Shown here piece by piece: positions 55,347-64,000 of a stretch of 64,000 nucleotides of DNA. The stretch comes from Isoetes taiwanensis (Eukaryota > Streptophyta > Lycopodiopsida > Isoetales > Isoetaceae), in NCBI GenBank assembly GCA_021234155.1, contig JAJEKV010000004.1, positions 124,001-188,000 of the forward strand, in the 5' to 3' direction. A program made the translations under genes and the position numbers. The first letter of the stretch is position 1, and each line of letters begins with the position of its first letter. The notes beneath the pieces are model-generated. The model made no database searches and was not told where the DNA came from. It saw nothing but the letters and a program-made list of their open reading frames with translations.

Positions 55347-57051
55347 GATCATTTATGGATCTGAGCCAGAAAATGAGAAAGTAGGATGTATGGCAGCACC
55401 AAGAGTGGCAAGGAAAATAAGGATAATGGCGGAGAGGACAACTCGCATCATATATTCCAGCCTCCAACTATGGCATCTCTGCTAGCAATTATCTTAGGTT
55501 CAATATATACGCAACAAGGGCTATGCTTTTTCTGAGAGGACACACCATTTGAATTTGTGATGGACGATCGACAAGATTACTTGGATGCAATGGTGCCATG
55601 CATTATCTTTGGTGCGGGGAAGGAATGCTTGCGGGGGGGGGGGTTCTTGAGCTTGGGCTGAGAACTACAATTGGAATATGTGTTACAAGGTTGGTTATTT
55701 TTCCTCTGGTAGGAATTGGTGTGGTGGGCTGCTGCAATAAGCTTGGATTTTTAATTGAATGTGGTGGTATGTATCGATTTGTTCTATTGCTTCAATACAC
55801 ATGCCTAGTTCAATATTATGTGGTGCTATGACCGTTTGCATGGCTATGGCAAGAAAGAAACTCTGTTCTATTGCGGCAACATATTTTTCTTTATTTGCAA
55901 CCGTGAGAGCGCCTATGCCACCATTTATTTTAAGGTAGTTTTTGGATCTAAATGGGCAAAGACAGATGAGAACCACCATTATTATCAAATGTTACTCCTT
56001 AGATAGATAGACAATTAGGGACTACGTTGACAATTGGCAAGAAGAAGATTAAAGGCCGTATATTCACTTCATCACACAAAGCATAATTAATTATATTAGA
56101 AAAAAGTTTGATCCCATAAAAGGCTGGCCCTCAATGTTATTTGAAGTTCTCTAAGCATTATTAGTCTACCATGTTTTTAAGTCTATTGCCTTTGATTCTA
56201 TGGTATCCCAAGGCTTCAATTATCTTCTTGCTATGAGCCCCTCGTCATGAATGAGCCTAATAACCCACCCCTAAACCAACAATTGTGCCTAGCTAGGGAA
56301 ATATAAATCCATGGGTTTTGGTTTTGCATGGGATTGTAAAAGTCTTTGCTCAAGATTGGGAAGGAGATGTGACCATCCCAAGCGCTAATGATTGCGTGGG
56401 TGGAGGACATGGGGTCGAGGAAGCGTTGGTGGAGATAGGCGATAAGTTTCTTGTGTCATTTATTTTGACAATGTTAATGCCATGTATTTTATCATTGTTG
56501 TTAAATATATTGTCAACGTCAATGTCATGTTTATGATAATTGCTTTTGAAGATTGCCACATATAGTGTCATTTGCTAGGTCATGACTAGTGTCACTATTT
56601 ATGTCACTTGTAGAGGCATTTATTAAGCCATCAAATTAAATTACAATTCATTAAATCACCAAAAGCTTCCATTCATTTGATTTCAATTTAAGCAATGGAC
56701 TTATAAAGCTAACACTATAATTGAAACTTACAAAGAGATAACCAAGACATCATTTAAAATTCAGAACCTTAATATTTAAAAATAATCATTCATATATTTG
56801 AAAGGTCGAAGACATCAATAAAAAATCATAATCTTAACATTTAAAAATAATCATTCATATACTTAAAAGGTTTTGAAAGCATACTTGTTCATTCAAACAC
56901 AAATAAAAACATAGCAAGCTGCTAAAATTCAATCATAGTTTAAAAAGATGTTAAGGTGATAAAGGTTCGGTTCTCCTCGCTTAAGATATATGTTTTTACA
57001 AATATCTTTCACCTTGGATTTTTCTTCGAGGTGGTGTTCTTGGTCTTGTTT
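55347..57051 (+). other. CACTA Z body right of element C
   Basis: It begins with the last 14 codons of the small gene cut by C. Bases 55400-56430 contain no recognised gene. A G homopolymer lies at 55634-55643. Subterminal-like repeats are at 56440-56640. Bases 56640-57050 are AT-rich with a local duplication (CTTAATATTTAAAAATAATCATTCATATA near 56769 and 56833). Confidence 0.5.
56440..56640. repeat. Internal subterminal-like repeats in CACTA Z
   Basis: TAGTGTCAC, TATGTCACTTGTAG and AATGTCA-type motifs recur here, as at both ends of Z, but in the middle of the element. Confidence 0.6.
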
Positions 57052-58352
57052 CTAAATTTGCCTCTTTAGCACTATCGCGTTCATCCTCATCGTCACTTCC
57101 ATCCTTATCGCTATCACTTTCTGCAGAGTGATTTCTTTGGAAGTAGATGAGTCAGCCACCGAAAGATTGAGAACTAGAGGAGGCATTTGTCTTTGGGCTA
57201 TTTCTGACTTATCCAACTTCGGCATTACCTTCTCTTTCATCTTCCTACAAGTCCAAAATATGACATTTTATTATTCCTTTTTAAACACAAAACTCAAAAC
57301 ATACAAATTAAAAATTGCACCTTTTCTTCGAAGAGGCCGACAATGTCTAGATCCTCTGAATCCAATACAATACTTGGGGCATCGATACTGGCAATATCAT
57401 TGCCCATGGGATTACTCACTTCCGCGTCTAGATTGATCTTTGAAGTGTCTGCTTCATCATCCTATATATAAAAGACGGTGCAAATGAATTAAAGAACGCT
57501 AGAAACATCCATATAGACATTCAAATTAATTATTGGCGATAGGTCCTAATGAGCATAATGGAAAATTTTTGGTAATGAAGGATGCACGTGTAACAAAATA
57601 CAAATTTAAATGTTCATACCTTGTTAGAAGTTGACTTTGCCTTGAATATACACTTCGTGGGACCTTTTCCGGCGAAATCCCTGGCATCAAACTTGTAAAG
57701 CAACAAGGATTTAATTTATGAGTTAAAGATCATACTAACTATATGAATTTATAAATGTTCCTTACCTTTTCTCCAGATACCTCTTGCGTCCTAATCCAGT
57801 CCTTAAACCCACCTGCCTGGATTATTTCTTCTACTTGCATGGCAGTAGGATATCCACAATAATACTTAAACTAAAAACAGTAATGAAACAAAATATGAAA
57901 TCCTTCGATGTATAACACGACATTAACAAGTATAACAAGATATATAAGTTAGTATTTAATTTTTCGCACTTACAAATTCAGCTTTGATCGAGTCCAATCC
58001 CCCTGATCCTGTCCTAGGCTTCCTCTTTCTTGCAGCAGCAACATTCTTTTTGTCTTCGTTTTCCTTCTTACTATCTTCCTTAAATAACTCCCATGCCTTC
58101 TCTTTCTTGCAATCTGTAGGTTTCCTCATTCTTGGATTTTCTCGTACCTGTTTCCTCAACTTACAATACATATGTACAATCATTTAGAAAGTAAAGTATG
58201 AAAATGAACACCAAAAAACAAGAATGTTCACCTATAATCGTTCCATTTCTTGCCAAGCCTTGACAAGACCCATCGATTAGAGAAACCCGTGCCATAGTGG
58301 TTTTCAAATCATAAAGGACTCTTTCTTTGTGGCTTCTTTTACCAAAGGCCAT
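57052..58352 (-). CDS. Unknown spliced gene inside CACTA Z, opposite to the transposase
   Basis: Six exons with consistent GT-AG borders can be read on the minus strand: about 58352-58232, 58146-57974, 57870-57766, 57691-57620, 57461-57321 and 57244-57052. Exon 1 begins MAFGKRSHKERVLYDLKTTM. Exon 2 is Lys/Glu-rich (KKEKAWELFKEDSKKENEDK). Exon 3 has KYYCGYPTAMQVEEIIQAGG and exon 4 FDARDFAGKGPTKCIFKAKS. The end is Ser/Asp-rich. I do not recognise it. It could be a TNP1/Transposase_24-like second gene of the element or a captured host gene. The frame across exons was not verified base by base. Confidence 0.5.
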
Positions 58353-58928
58353 GGCTGATCTATGTCATGGCAATGAAGTCGACAAGCTCCATAGCATATC
58401 TCATAAACTTTTTTTCCTTCATCCATATGTATCTGCCCTCCTTCATAAACACAAACCTGGTGCACACATCAAGCCAAATTTACATAAGGAGATCAAAACC
58501 CTAAGTTTATCAATTTAACCATGCCAAATTTTAGAGTTAGTCAATGTTCAGCGAGCATCTACATGATGGAAGGCCAAAGGTGGATAACAACTCATGTTCC
58601 AAATCAGCCAAAGGTGGACATCAACTCATACTAGCAGATTACAGGGTGTTATAGCAGTATTGGCAGCATTTTCTAGCATAAAAAGTCAAGAACATTTCGG
58701 CAGATTGAAAGGTTGCGAAACTGGCTGAAACCTGCAGATGCATTTGTTAGCTGCATTCCACAAACTACACAACGAATTGACGAGGAAGACAGTTATAGTA
58801 AGAACGCAGCTTGAGCAGAGAGGAATATGCTAGGTAGTTAAGAATTTGAAGGAGAATAAAAAAATGCTTACTAGTTGTCATATGCGCAATATAAGCCCGG
58901 GTAAGGGTTACAATGCGACCCAGAACAG

Positions 58929-59065
58929 CAACAAGTTCATCATTGCTTTAACAAATAACGGTTTTGTACAGGAAGAAAACAATGGCATACCGCAACCCGA
59001 ACGACAACAAGTTCATCATTGCTTCAACAAATAACGGTTTTGTACAGGAAGAAAACAATGTCATA
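58929..59065. repeat. 76-bp tandem duplication in CACTA Z
   Basis: CAACAAGTTCATCATTGCTT starts at 58929 and 59005. Both copies contain CAAATAACGGTTTTGTACAG. The second copy is full length to GAAAACAATG. Confidence 0.85.
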
Positions 59066-59529
59066 AAAGTTCCAGAAATTTTATGGATAAAAGAATGGAG
59101 GTATTTTACCCATTGAGAAGCCAATGGTGCTTTACATCTTAACTGTTTGCGCAAATCAGCGTGCCATACTGCCTTTTCTTGTATGGCCCCAAAGTGGTGT
59201 AACTTACATAAAAAAGACACTAATTGGGCCACTTCAAGCTGTAAGGGTTTACCATTGAATTGAGCCAGCACTAGATAGGAGAAAAATTAAATCCTTCCAA
59301 TTGAGGCCATTCATCTGCTCGCAAATCCAGCATGCATCTTTTGTGAGCCATAGAGGGCTGCAGGTTTCAGCTATCAAATACATGAGCCTTTATGAGTGTC
59401 CTTGAAAACGTAAGGTTTATCCCTGGCAATCTAGATTGGGCAGCACTTTTCAACCTGAAAAGGGGTACCTTTATTATCTTGCAAAAGGTATTGTAAGTAA
59501 CCACATCCTATCCATCATCGTCAACTCCT

Positions 59530-61835
59530 ATGTGTGATCCATGCGATACTATTTTTGATGAAGTGGCTCTTTGTTGGTGTAAAAAATGTGCTGGGAGTAA
59601 GCGGAAAACGTTCGACACTCGAGAGCAACATAGATTTGCTTATGGATTGTGTCGAAATGCACCGGTTCAAAAAAATGTACGAGGAGTACGAGACCAGGTA
59701 CATTGGTATTTGTTAATATATAGCTAAATACGTTTTAGGGGATTATCCACATATTTATTATACTTCTTTGATCACAGACATCAACTAGCTCGACTGACCA
59801 ATCATTGGATGGGGATTTTGCTCCCGAGCCTGGTTTAGTCGAAGCTATTAACAATTTTTTTCTAACAAATGAAACTGAAGGCACTGAAGTTGCATTTGAA
59901 GCTCAAGACAATAATAATCAAGTCATGGATGAGCCATTCAATTTAGAGCTACACAAACCATTATATCCAAATGCTAAAATCTCTCGTCTGGCGGCATGTC
60001 TATTAATTATAAATCTCCAACACAAGTGCGGATGGAGCAACAATAGTGTTTCGCAACTATTCAGGTAAGATATAGAATAAAATAGAATAGTTATTGTTAT
60101 TATGTAGTTGCCATAATTACCTAGATATGGATTTCATATTTTTTTGTAGCTTGTTGGGGGATATTCTACCAGATGGCCATTGCCTTCCAAGGGATAGACG
60201 AGACACATATAAATGTTTGAGTCAATTTGGACTTGAGTATAATGCAATCCATGCATGCCCCAATGATTGTATTCTCTACCGCAATGATTATGCAGACTTG
60301 GAGACTTGCCCAAAATGCAACGAGCCTAGATATGATGTTAAGATGAAAACTGCAGGAGTCCCAAGGAAGGTCTTGCGGCATATGCCATTGATACCAAGGT
60401 TGCAAAGGGTGTTTCGATGCCCTTCACTAAGTGCACTTATGGAGTTCCATTCAAAGCATCGGAGCACAGATGGAGTTTTACGACTTGCAGTTGATGGTGA
60501 AGCAATGAAACACATTGAGGACAAGTGGCCAATGTTTAAAACAGAACCAAGAAACTTGCGTCTTGCCATTGGTTTAGAGGGGGTTTGTCCTTTTGGTCAC
60601 ATGTCCTCAAGTCATAGTGTGTGGCCTGTTGTGGTAGTGAATTATAACATCCCTCCTTGGATGGCAACAAAAGCAGGGCACCTCATGTTGACACTTATTG
60701 TTCCAGGTATGTACCAATCTCATTTCAAATTAAATATATGTAGCAACAACATATATATTCTAACTAGTTTCAAATTAGGCAAGTATCAAGTTAAAAATAT
60801 GGATGTATATCTAGAGCCACTTATTGAAGAGTTGCAAATACTGTGGAAAGGGATTCAAATGCACGACATAACCAGGTCGCCTCAGGCATTTACCTTTCAT
60901 GTTATATGTTGTTTCACCATTCATGATTATCCGGGATTTGGTTATGCATCAGGTGTGTATATATTGTACGTTGTAAGATATAGGCTCTATTTTATTGATG
61001 GTTGTAAAGTTTTTCACATCTTTTTTTCTTGATGCATAGGTTTGCAAACAAGTGGAAAGTTCGGATGCCCTTCATGTGGAGCTGAGTTGCCATGCTATCG
61101 CTCGAAGCATTTATCTAAACAAATATATCATGGCCATAAGAAATTTTTGCCACCTACACATCACATGCGTGGATGCGTAAGTACCGAAAAACCACGAAGA
61201 AGAACTCCTAAGGATTGGTTAGACACTTGGGTAGATGCCCGTGGATCTCAAAATGTAACTGAGGATAGTTTGGTAGTTCCTCCCCCTGGTATGAAACAAC
61301 TTTCTATTTTCTATCAACTTGAGTACTGGTCACAACTAAAAATTGCACACTTGCTTGAACCCATGCACATCTTTAAGAATGTTGGCAACTCATTATGGAG
61401 ACATCTAATTGGTGATTGTGATACTCTGGCTAGTAGAAATGATTTGAAAGATCAAAACATGATGCCCCAATTATGGCCACCACAAAATGGGAAAAAGTGC
61501 AAAAGTGCACCTTGGGTACTAAGCAAACAAGAGGAGAAGCAAGTCAAACAGGTGATATCTAGTATGAGAACACCCACAGGTTATGGGGCATCTTTGCGTA
61601 AGGCATTTACCAAAGACGGTGAGCTTAAAGGATTGAATACACACGATTGGCACAAATTTTTACAAGTAAGTCTGTGATTTTCATTTTAGCATTTCATTTT
61701 ATTTTATGTTGACGAGAATGTTGAAGTTGAAAGTGTGCCTCAACATCTACTGCATCTACAACTTGGTGATGATGAGTTGGAGGATATTGAACAAGATGTA
61801 ATAGACGAGGCATCACTTGCAAGTTTGGCATTGTA
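59530..61835 (+). pseudogene. TNP2-type CACTA transposase gene, spliced, internally deleted
   Basis: Exons: a zinc-binding start (about 59560-59670, LCWCKKCAGSKRKTFDTREQ), 59805-60064, 60150-60706, 60779-60952 and 61040-61663, with introns GTAAGA-TTTTGTAG, GTATGT-AAATTAG, GTGTGT-GCATAG. A last acidic exon ends LASLAL at about 61835. The Transposase_21-like core has CPNDCILYRNDYADLETCPK, VLRHMPLIPRLQRVFRCPSL, LAVDGEAMKHIEDKWPMF and VNYNIPPWMATKAGH. CGAELPCYRSKH and HLLEPMHIFKNVGNSLWRHL follow, then the NTHDWHKFLQ block. The C-terminal part normally after this block is missing, so the protein is shortened. TNP2 cuts CACTA ends. Confidence 0.85.
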
Positions 61836-62089
61836 ACTGGTTTGAAGTTATATAATTTTATTTATCTATTTGCATTTAAAAGTTATGTACAACAATACTT
61901 TTCTCTCCATAGGCCGATTGGTCTCCGTGGACGATAAAAACAATTCTATTCTATTCTATATGAACGATTGCCAATTTCATATGTAGATAATAGTAAGTAT
62001 TGATTCAAATATGCAATTCTAATGCTAAAATACATGAAATCTTATGACCTTAGATGTGACTATGGATTGACATAAATCTTGACAATAAT
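61836..62089. other. Gap between transposase gene and right subterminal repeats
   Basis: AT-rich; no gene or repeat seen. Confidence 0.4.
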
Positions 62090-62573
62090 GATGAGACATG
62101 ATATGTGACAATATGGGTGATATTAGGAGCAACAACTGTTATGGCATATACTATGGCCACAAAAATTGACAAAATTTTTGACACTAAAGGTGCTATTATA
62201 TTTGATGCTAATAACACCACCTATAATGTCACTAGTTGGCGTTGACACTAATACCGATGCTACATGTGTAATAATAGGCAACACTATAATTGCTGCAAAT
62301 AACAGCACTTATAACGTCACCAGTGGTACTGACATTAATGCTAATGCCGATGTTATGTGTGTAACAACTAGTGACGCTACAACTGATGCTACTAGCAACA
62401 TATATAGTGTCATAACAAAACGAGTGGCACTATTGGTGACACAAAGGGTGATATTATTCCTGACACAAATTGCCTCACTTCTAGCATCATCTTCGTCTAA
62501 ATGTCATCAATAATGTCATAGTGTATATTTGCCAATGTTGTGGTGACGTTTTGCTGACACTAATTGACCTATG
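62090..62573 (+). repeat. Right subterminal repeats and terminus of CACTA Z
   Basis: ACACTAATACC, TAACGTCACC, GTGTCATAAC and GATGCTA-type motifs fill the stretch. The tip TGACACTAATTGACCT is the inverse of the left end; the last 12 or so bases before the duplication CTG are shortened. Confidence 0.8.
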
Positions 62574-62576
62574 CTG

Positions 62577-63219
62577 GCGACGGTTGAGCACTCGAGCAGA
62601 CTGAAAATACTCTAGATTTCGATGATATATATAGACAGTGACCTTATAAAGAGATCCCTCTAGGAAACGTCCCCACTCCTCGAAAGAATCCACTATCGCC
62701 AACAACTCCTTGTCATAAATGGGATAGTTGATTTCAGCAGCCTAAAACTTTCGTGAGTGATAGGTGATTGGATGCAATTCATAGTCATCTCCCTCCTGTA
62801 ACAGGATCCCACCAAGAGCAAAATCAGAAGCATCTGCTTCGACGACATATGGGCACAAAGGATCTGCATGAGCAAGAGCTGGCGCCGTGGTAAAAGCATG
62901 CTTCAGAGTAATGAAGGCAGATTCTGCTTCTACACTCCATTCAAATGGCACGTCCTTAACGGTCAGGCATGTCAAAGGAAGGGCAATCTCCGAATAATCC
63001 CGAATAAAACGCCGATAGAAATTGGCAAACCCAAGAGAACATTGTACGTCTCAAACGGATGAAGGTGTTTGCCACTCCAAAACAGTGTTGGCCTTTTCGG
63101 ATCCATAGAGACTCCATGTGGAGTGATATGATAGCCAAGGAACTCCACATTATTCTGCTCGAACTGACACTTCTCAAATTTGGCATATAACCCATGCCCA
63201 CGAAGCTTCTGAAGGACCT
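62577..63219 (-). pseudogene. pol: Element D reverse transcriptase end and RNase H start
   Basis: On the minus strand are RT thumb and connection fragments ([13 protein letters not shown], near 63205-63160; [13 protein letters not shown] near 63110). The RNase H follows with DVPFEWSVEAESAFITLKHA, VVEADASDFALGGILLQEGD and HPITYHSRKF (62975-62742), and [20 protein letters not shown] and [15 protein letters not shown] (62735-62577). The last codon meets CACTA Z. The frame shifts at about 62745. Confidence 0.87.
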
Positions 63220-63568
63220 GTCGAACCGGAATGGTTCGACAAGAAGGAGGTGCCTCCTTATATATCTAAGCCAATGGTCAGGATCGCACCACCCCAATGG
63301 ATGAGATCGCGCCAAGTGTCGCGCATGCATTTAAGTTCTAGAATATTATAGAACCTCCTGGAGATAGTCCCACATATAAGAAAGACGTGAGGCAATATCT
63401 CCAACATATATTGGTAGTGCACTTGACAAGGGTGTATCACTCGCATCTGGAAGGTTGCGGGTTCAAACCCTGTCTTGTGCAACTACCCTTTTGCATCCGT
63501 ATGACGACCATTTTTTGTACATACGAGTATAATGTTCGTATGATGCGAATACCCGTATGGTCGTCACA
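63220..63568 (-). repeat. 5' LTR of element D
   Basis: Direct repeat of 28822-29177. The inner border is near the CTGTCGAACC at 63218-63227 and the outer end is GTCGTCACA at 63568. Confidence 0.83.
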
Positions 63569-64000
63569 CGGGGAAGATGGGGAAGTAAAGAGTTTTATGT
63601 CAAAAACTAGGCGATGACAAAATGGAAACAAACCACGTGTTTGTAAAGGGCAATCCCTCGATGTGTCAACATCTTGTTTTTATTAACAGCAGACAGACAC
63701 AACACATGGGAAGATTTGCACTCACCCGATATGTTTTTGAACTTTAATGGGGACACCCAATCCAGAGGCCTAACCATTAGTCCTTCACCATAGCCCTTGA
63801 TTCTTCACAAACATCATCCCTCCCCCCCCCAAAAAAAAAAAAAAAAAAAAAAACCCCGGAAATGCAGGCTTGGGGTGACGGATAGTGTGGGGATAGAGAA
63901 GTTACATTCATGAAACTTATTTATACATGATTATTTAGTGGAGTTTGATGGTATGCTTTGCTGTTGTTGGTGCTATATAATGAAATGTTAGCTATGCGGG
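63569..64000. other. Right-edge flank
   Basis: No gene recognised. It contains a C10-A20-type homopolymer tract at about 63820-63854. Confidence 0.5.

Larger units (their letters stand above)
30891..62573 (+). mobile_element. CACTA element Z (31.7 kb including nested C and Helitron)
   Basis: The left end is CACTACAAGAGAAGAGGTCGATTAGTGTCACC. The right end, inverted, is ...GTGACACTAATYGACCT then a shortened tip (ATG in place of the full TAGTG terminus). A 3-bp duplication CTG flanks it (30888-30890 and 62574-62576), as CACTA elements make. Removing Z rejoins the D RNase H codons VLNRRQ and ARW exactly. Without element C the body is about 8.7 kb. It carries a TNP2-type transposase gene, an unrelated spliced gene on the other strand and a small gene cut by C. 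Confidence 0.9.
62574..63568 (-). mobile_element. Element D, 5' part
   Basis: This minus-strand piece has the 5' LTR (63220-63568) and, directly after it, the middle of RT. Primer site, gag, protease and the RT start are absent, so an internal deletion joined LTR to RT. It continues at 30890 on the other side of Z. Confidence 0.82.

Noticed and set aside
55598-55831. Hydrophobic plus-strand frame as a membrane protein gene
   Set aside because: It starts next to a G homopolymer, has no recognisable motif and no partner across the element C insertion; likely chance.
63811-63860. Poly-A tract as a retrogene or LINE tail
   Set aside because: A C-run followed by an A-run without an upstream reading frame or target duplication gives no support.

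Overview
This window is plant nuclear DNA made almost entirely of nested transposable elements. No ordinary host gene, rRNA, tRNA or CRISPR array was recognised. A plant source follows from Ty3/gypsy chromoviruses with a C-terminal chromodomain, a Tat/Athila-like gypsy element, CACTA elements (one with a TNP2-type transposase), a Helitron with a Rep-helicase gene, and GT-AG introns. The species cannot be named from the sequence. The setting looks like heterochromatin.

Left part. Element A (about 514-9805, +) is a broken Tat/Athila-like gypsy element with near-identical LTRs and a tRNA-Gln-like primer site. It sits beside or inside the end of a CACTA element, F (9806-10280). F is inserted in the gag of chromovirus E (- strand; pieces at 10281-10549 and 23665-28352). 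A second chromovirus, B (10550-23664, -, target duplication CCGGC), is also inserted in E. An old LTR remnant, G (28353-28650), follows.

Right part. Chromovirus D (-; pieces 28822-30890 and 62574-63568) is split inside its RNase H gene by CACTA element Z (30891-62573, 3-bp duplication CTG). Z is interrupted by chromovirus C (32335-55341, +, duplication GCAAG). C is interrupted by a Helitron (about 36209-45904). This is four levels of nesting.

The main discovery candidate is that B, C and E each carry, on the element strand and between the 5' LTR and gag, the same two extra genes in the same order. The first encodes a protein with a histone H3 fold at its C-terminus. In C and E it also has an H3-tail-like start (MARTK) and a long charged linker. 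The second, here called ORF-X, encodes a protein of about 500 residues that I do not recognise; it shares a conserved C-terminal domain between elements. In C and E, TATA-like boxes lie 100-125 bases before accessory start codons, and hairpins repeated every 200-215 bases lie upstream. The picture is a chromovirus lineage that acquired a histone H3 gene plus a partner gene, possibly expressed from internal promoters.

Most coding regions have many frameshifts. Comparing the repeat copies shows that differences cluster at CAG/CTG sites. Part of the apparent decay may therefore be consensus error at methylated CHG sites, so intactness should be judged with care.
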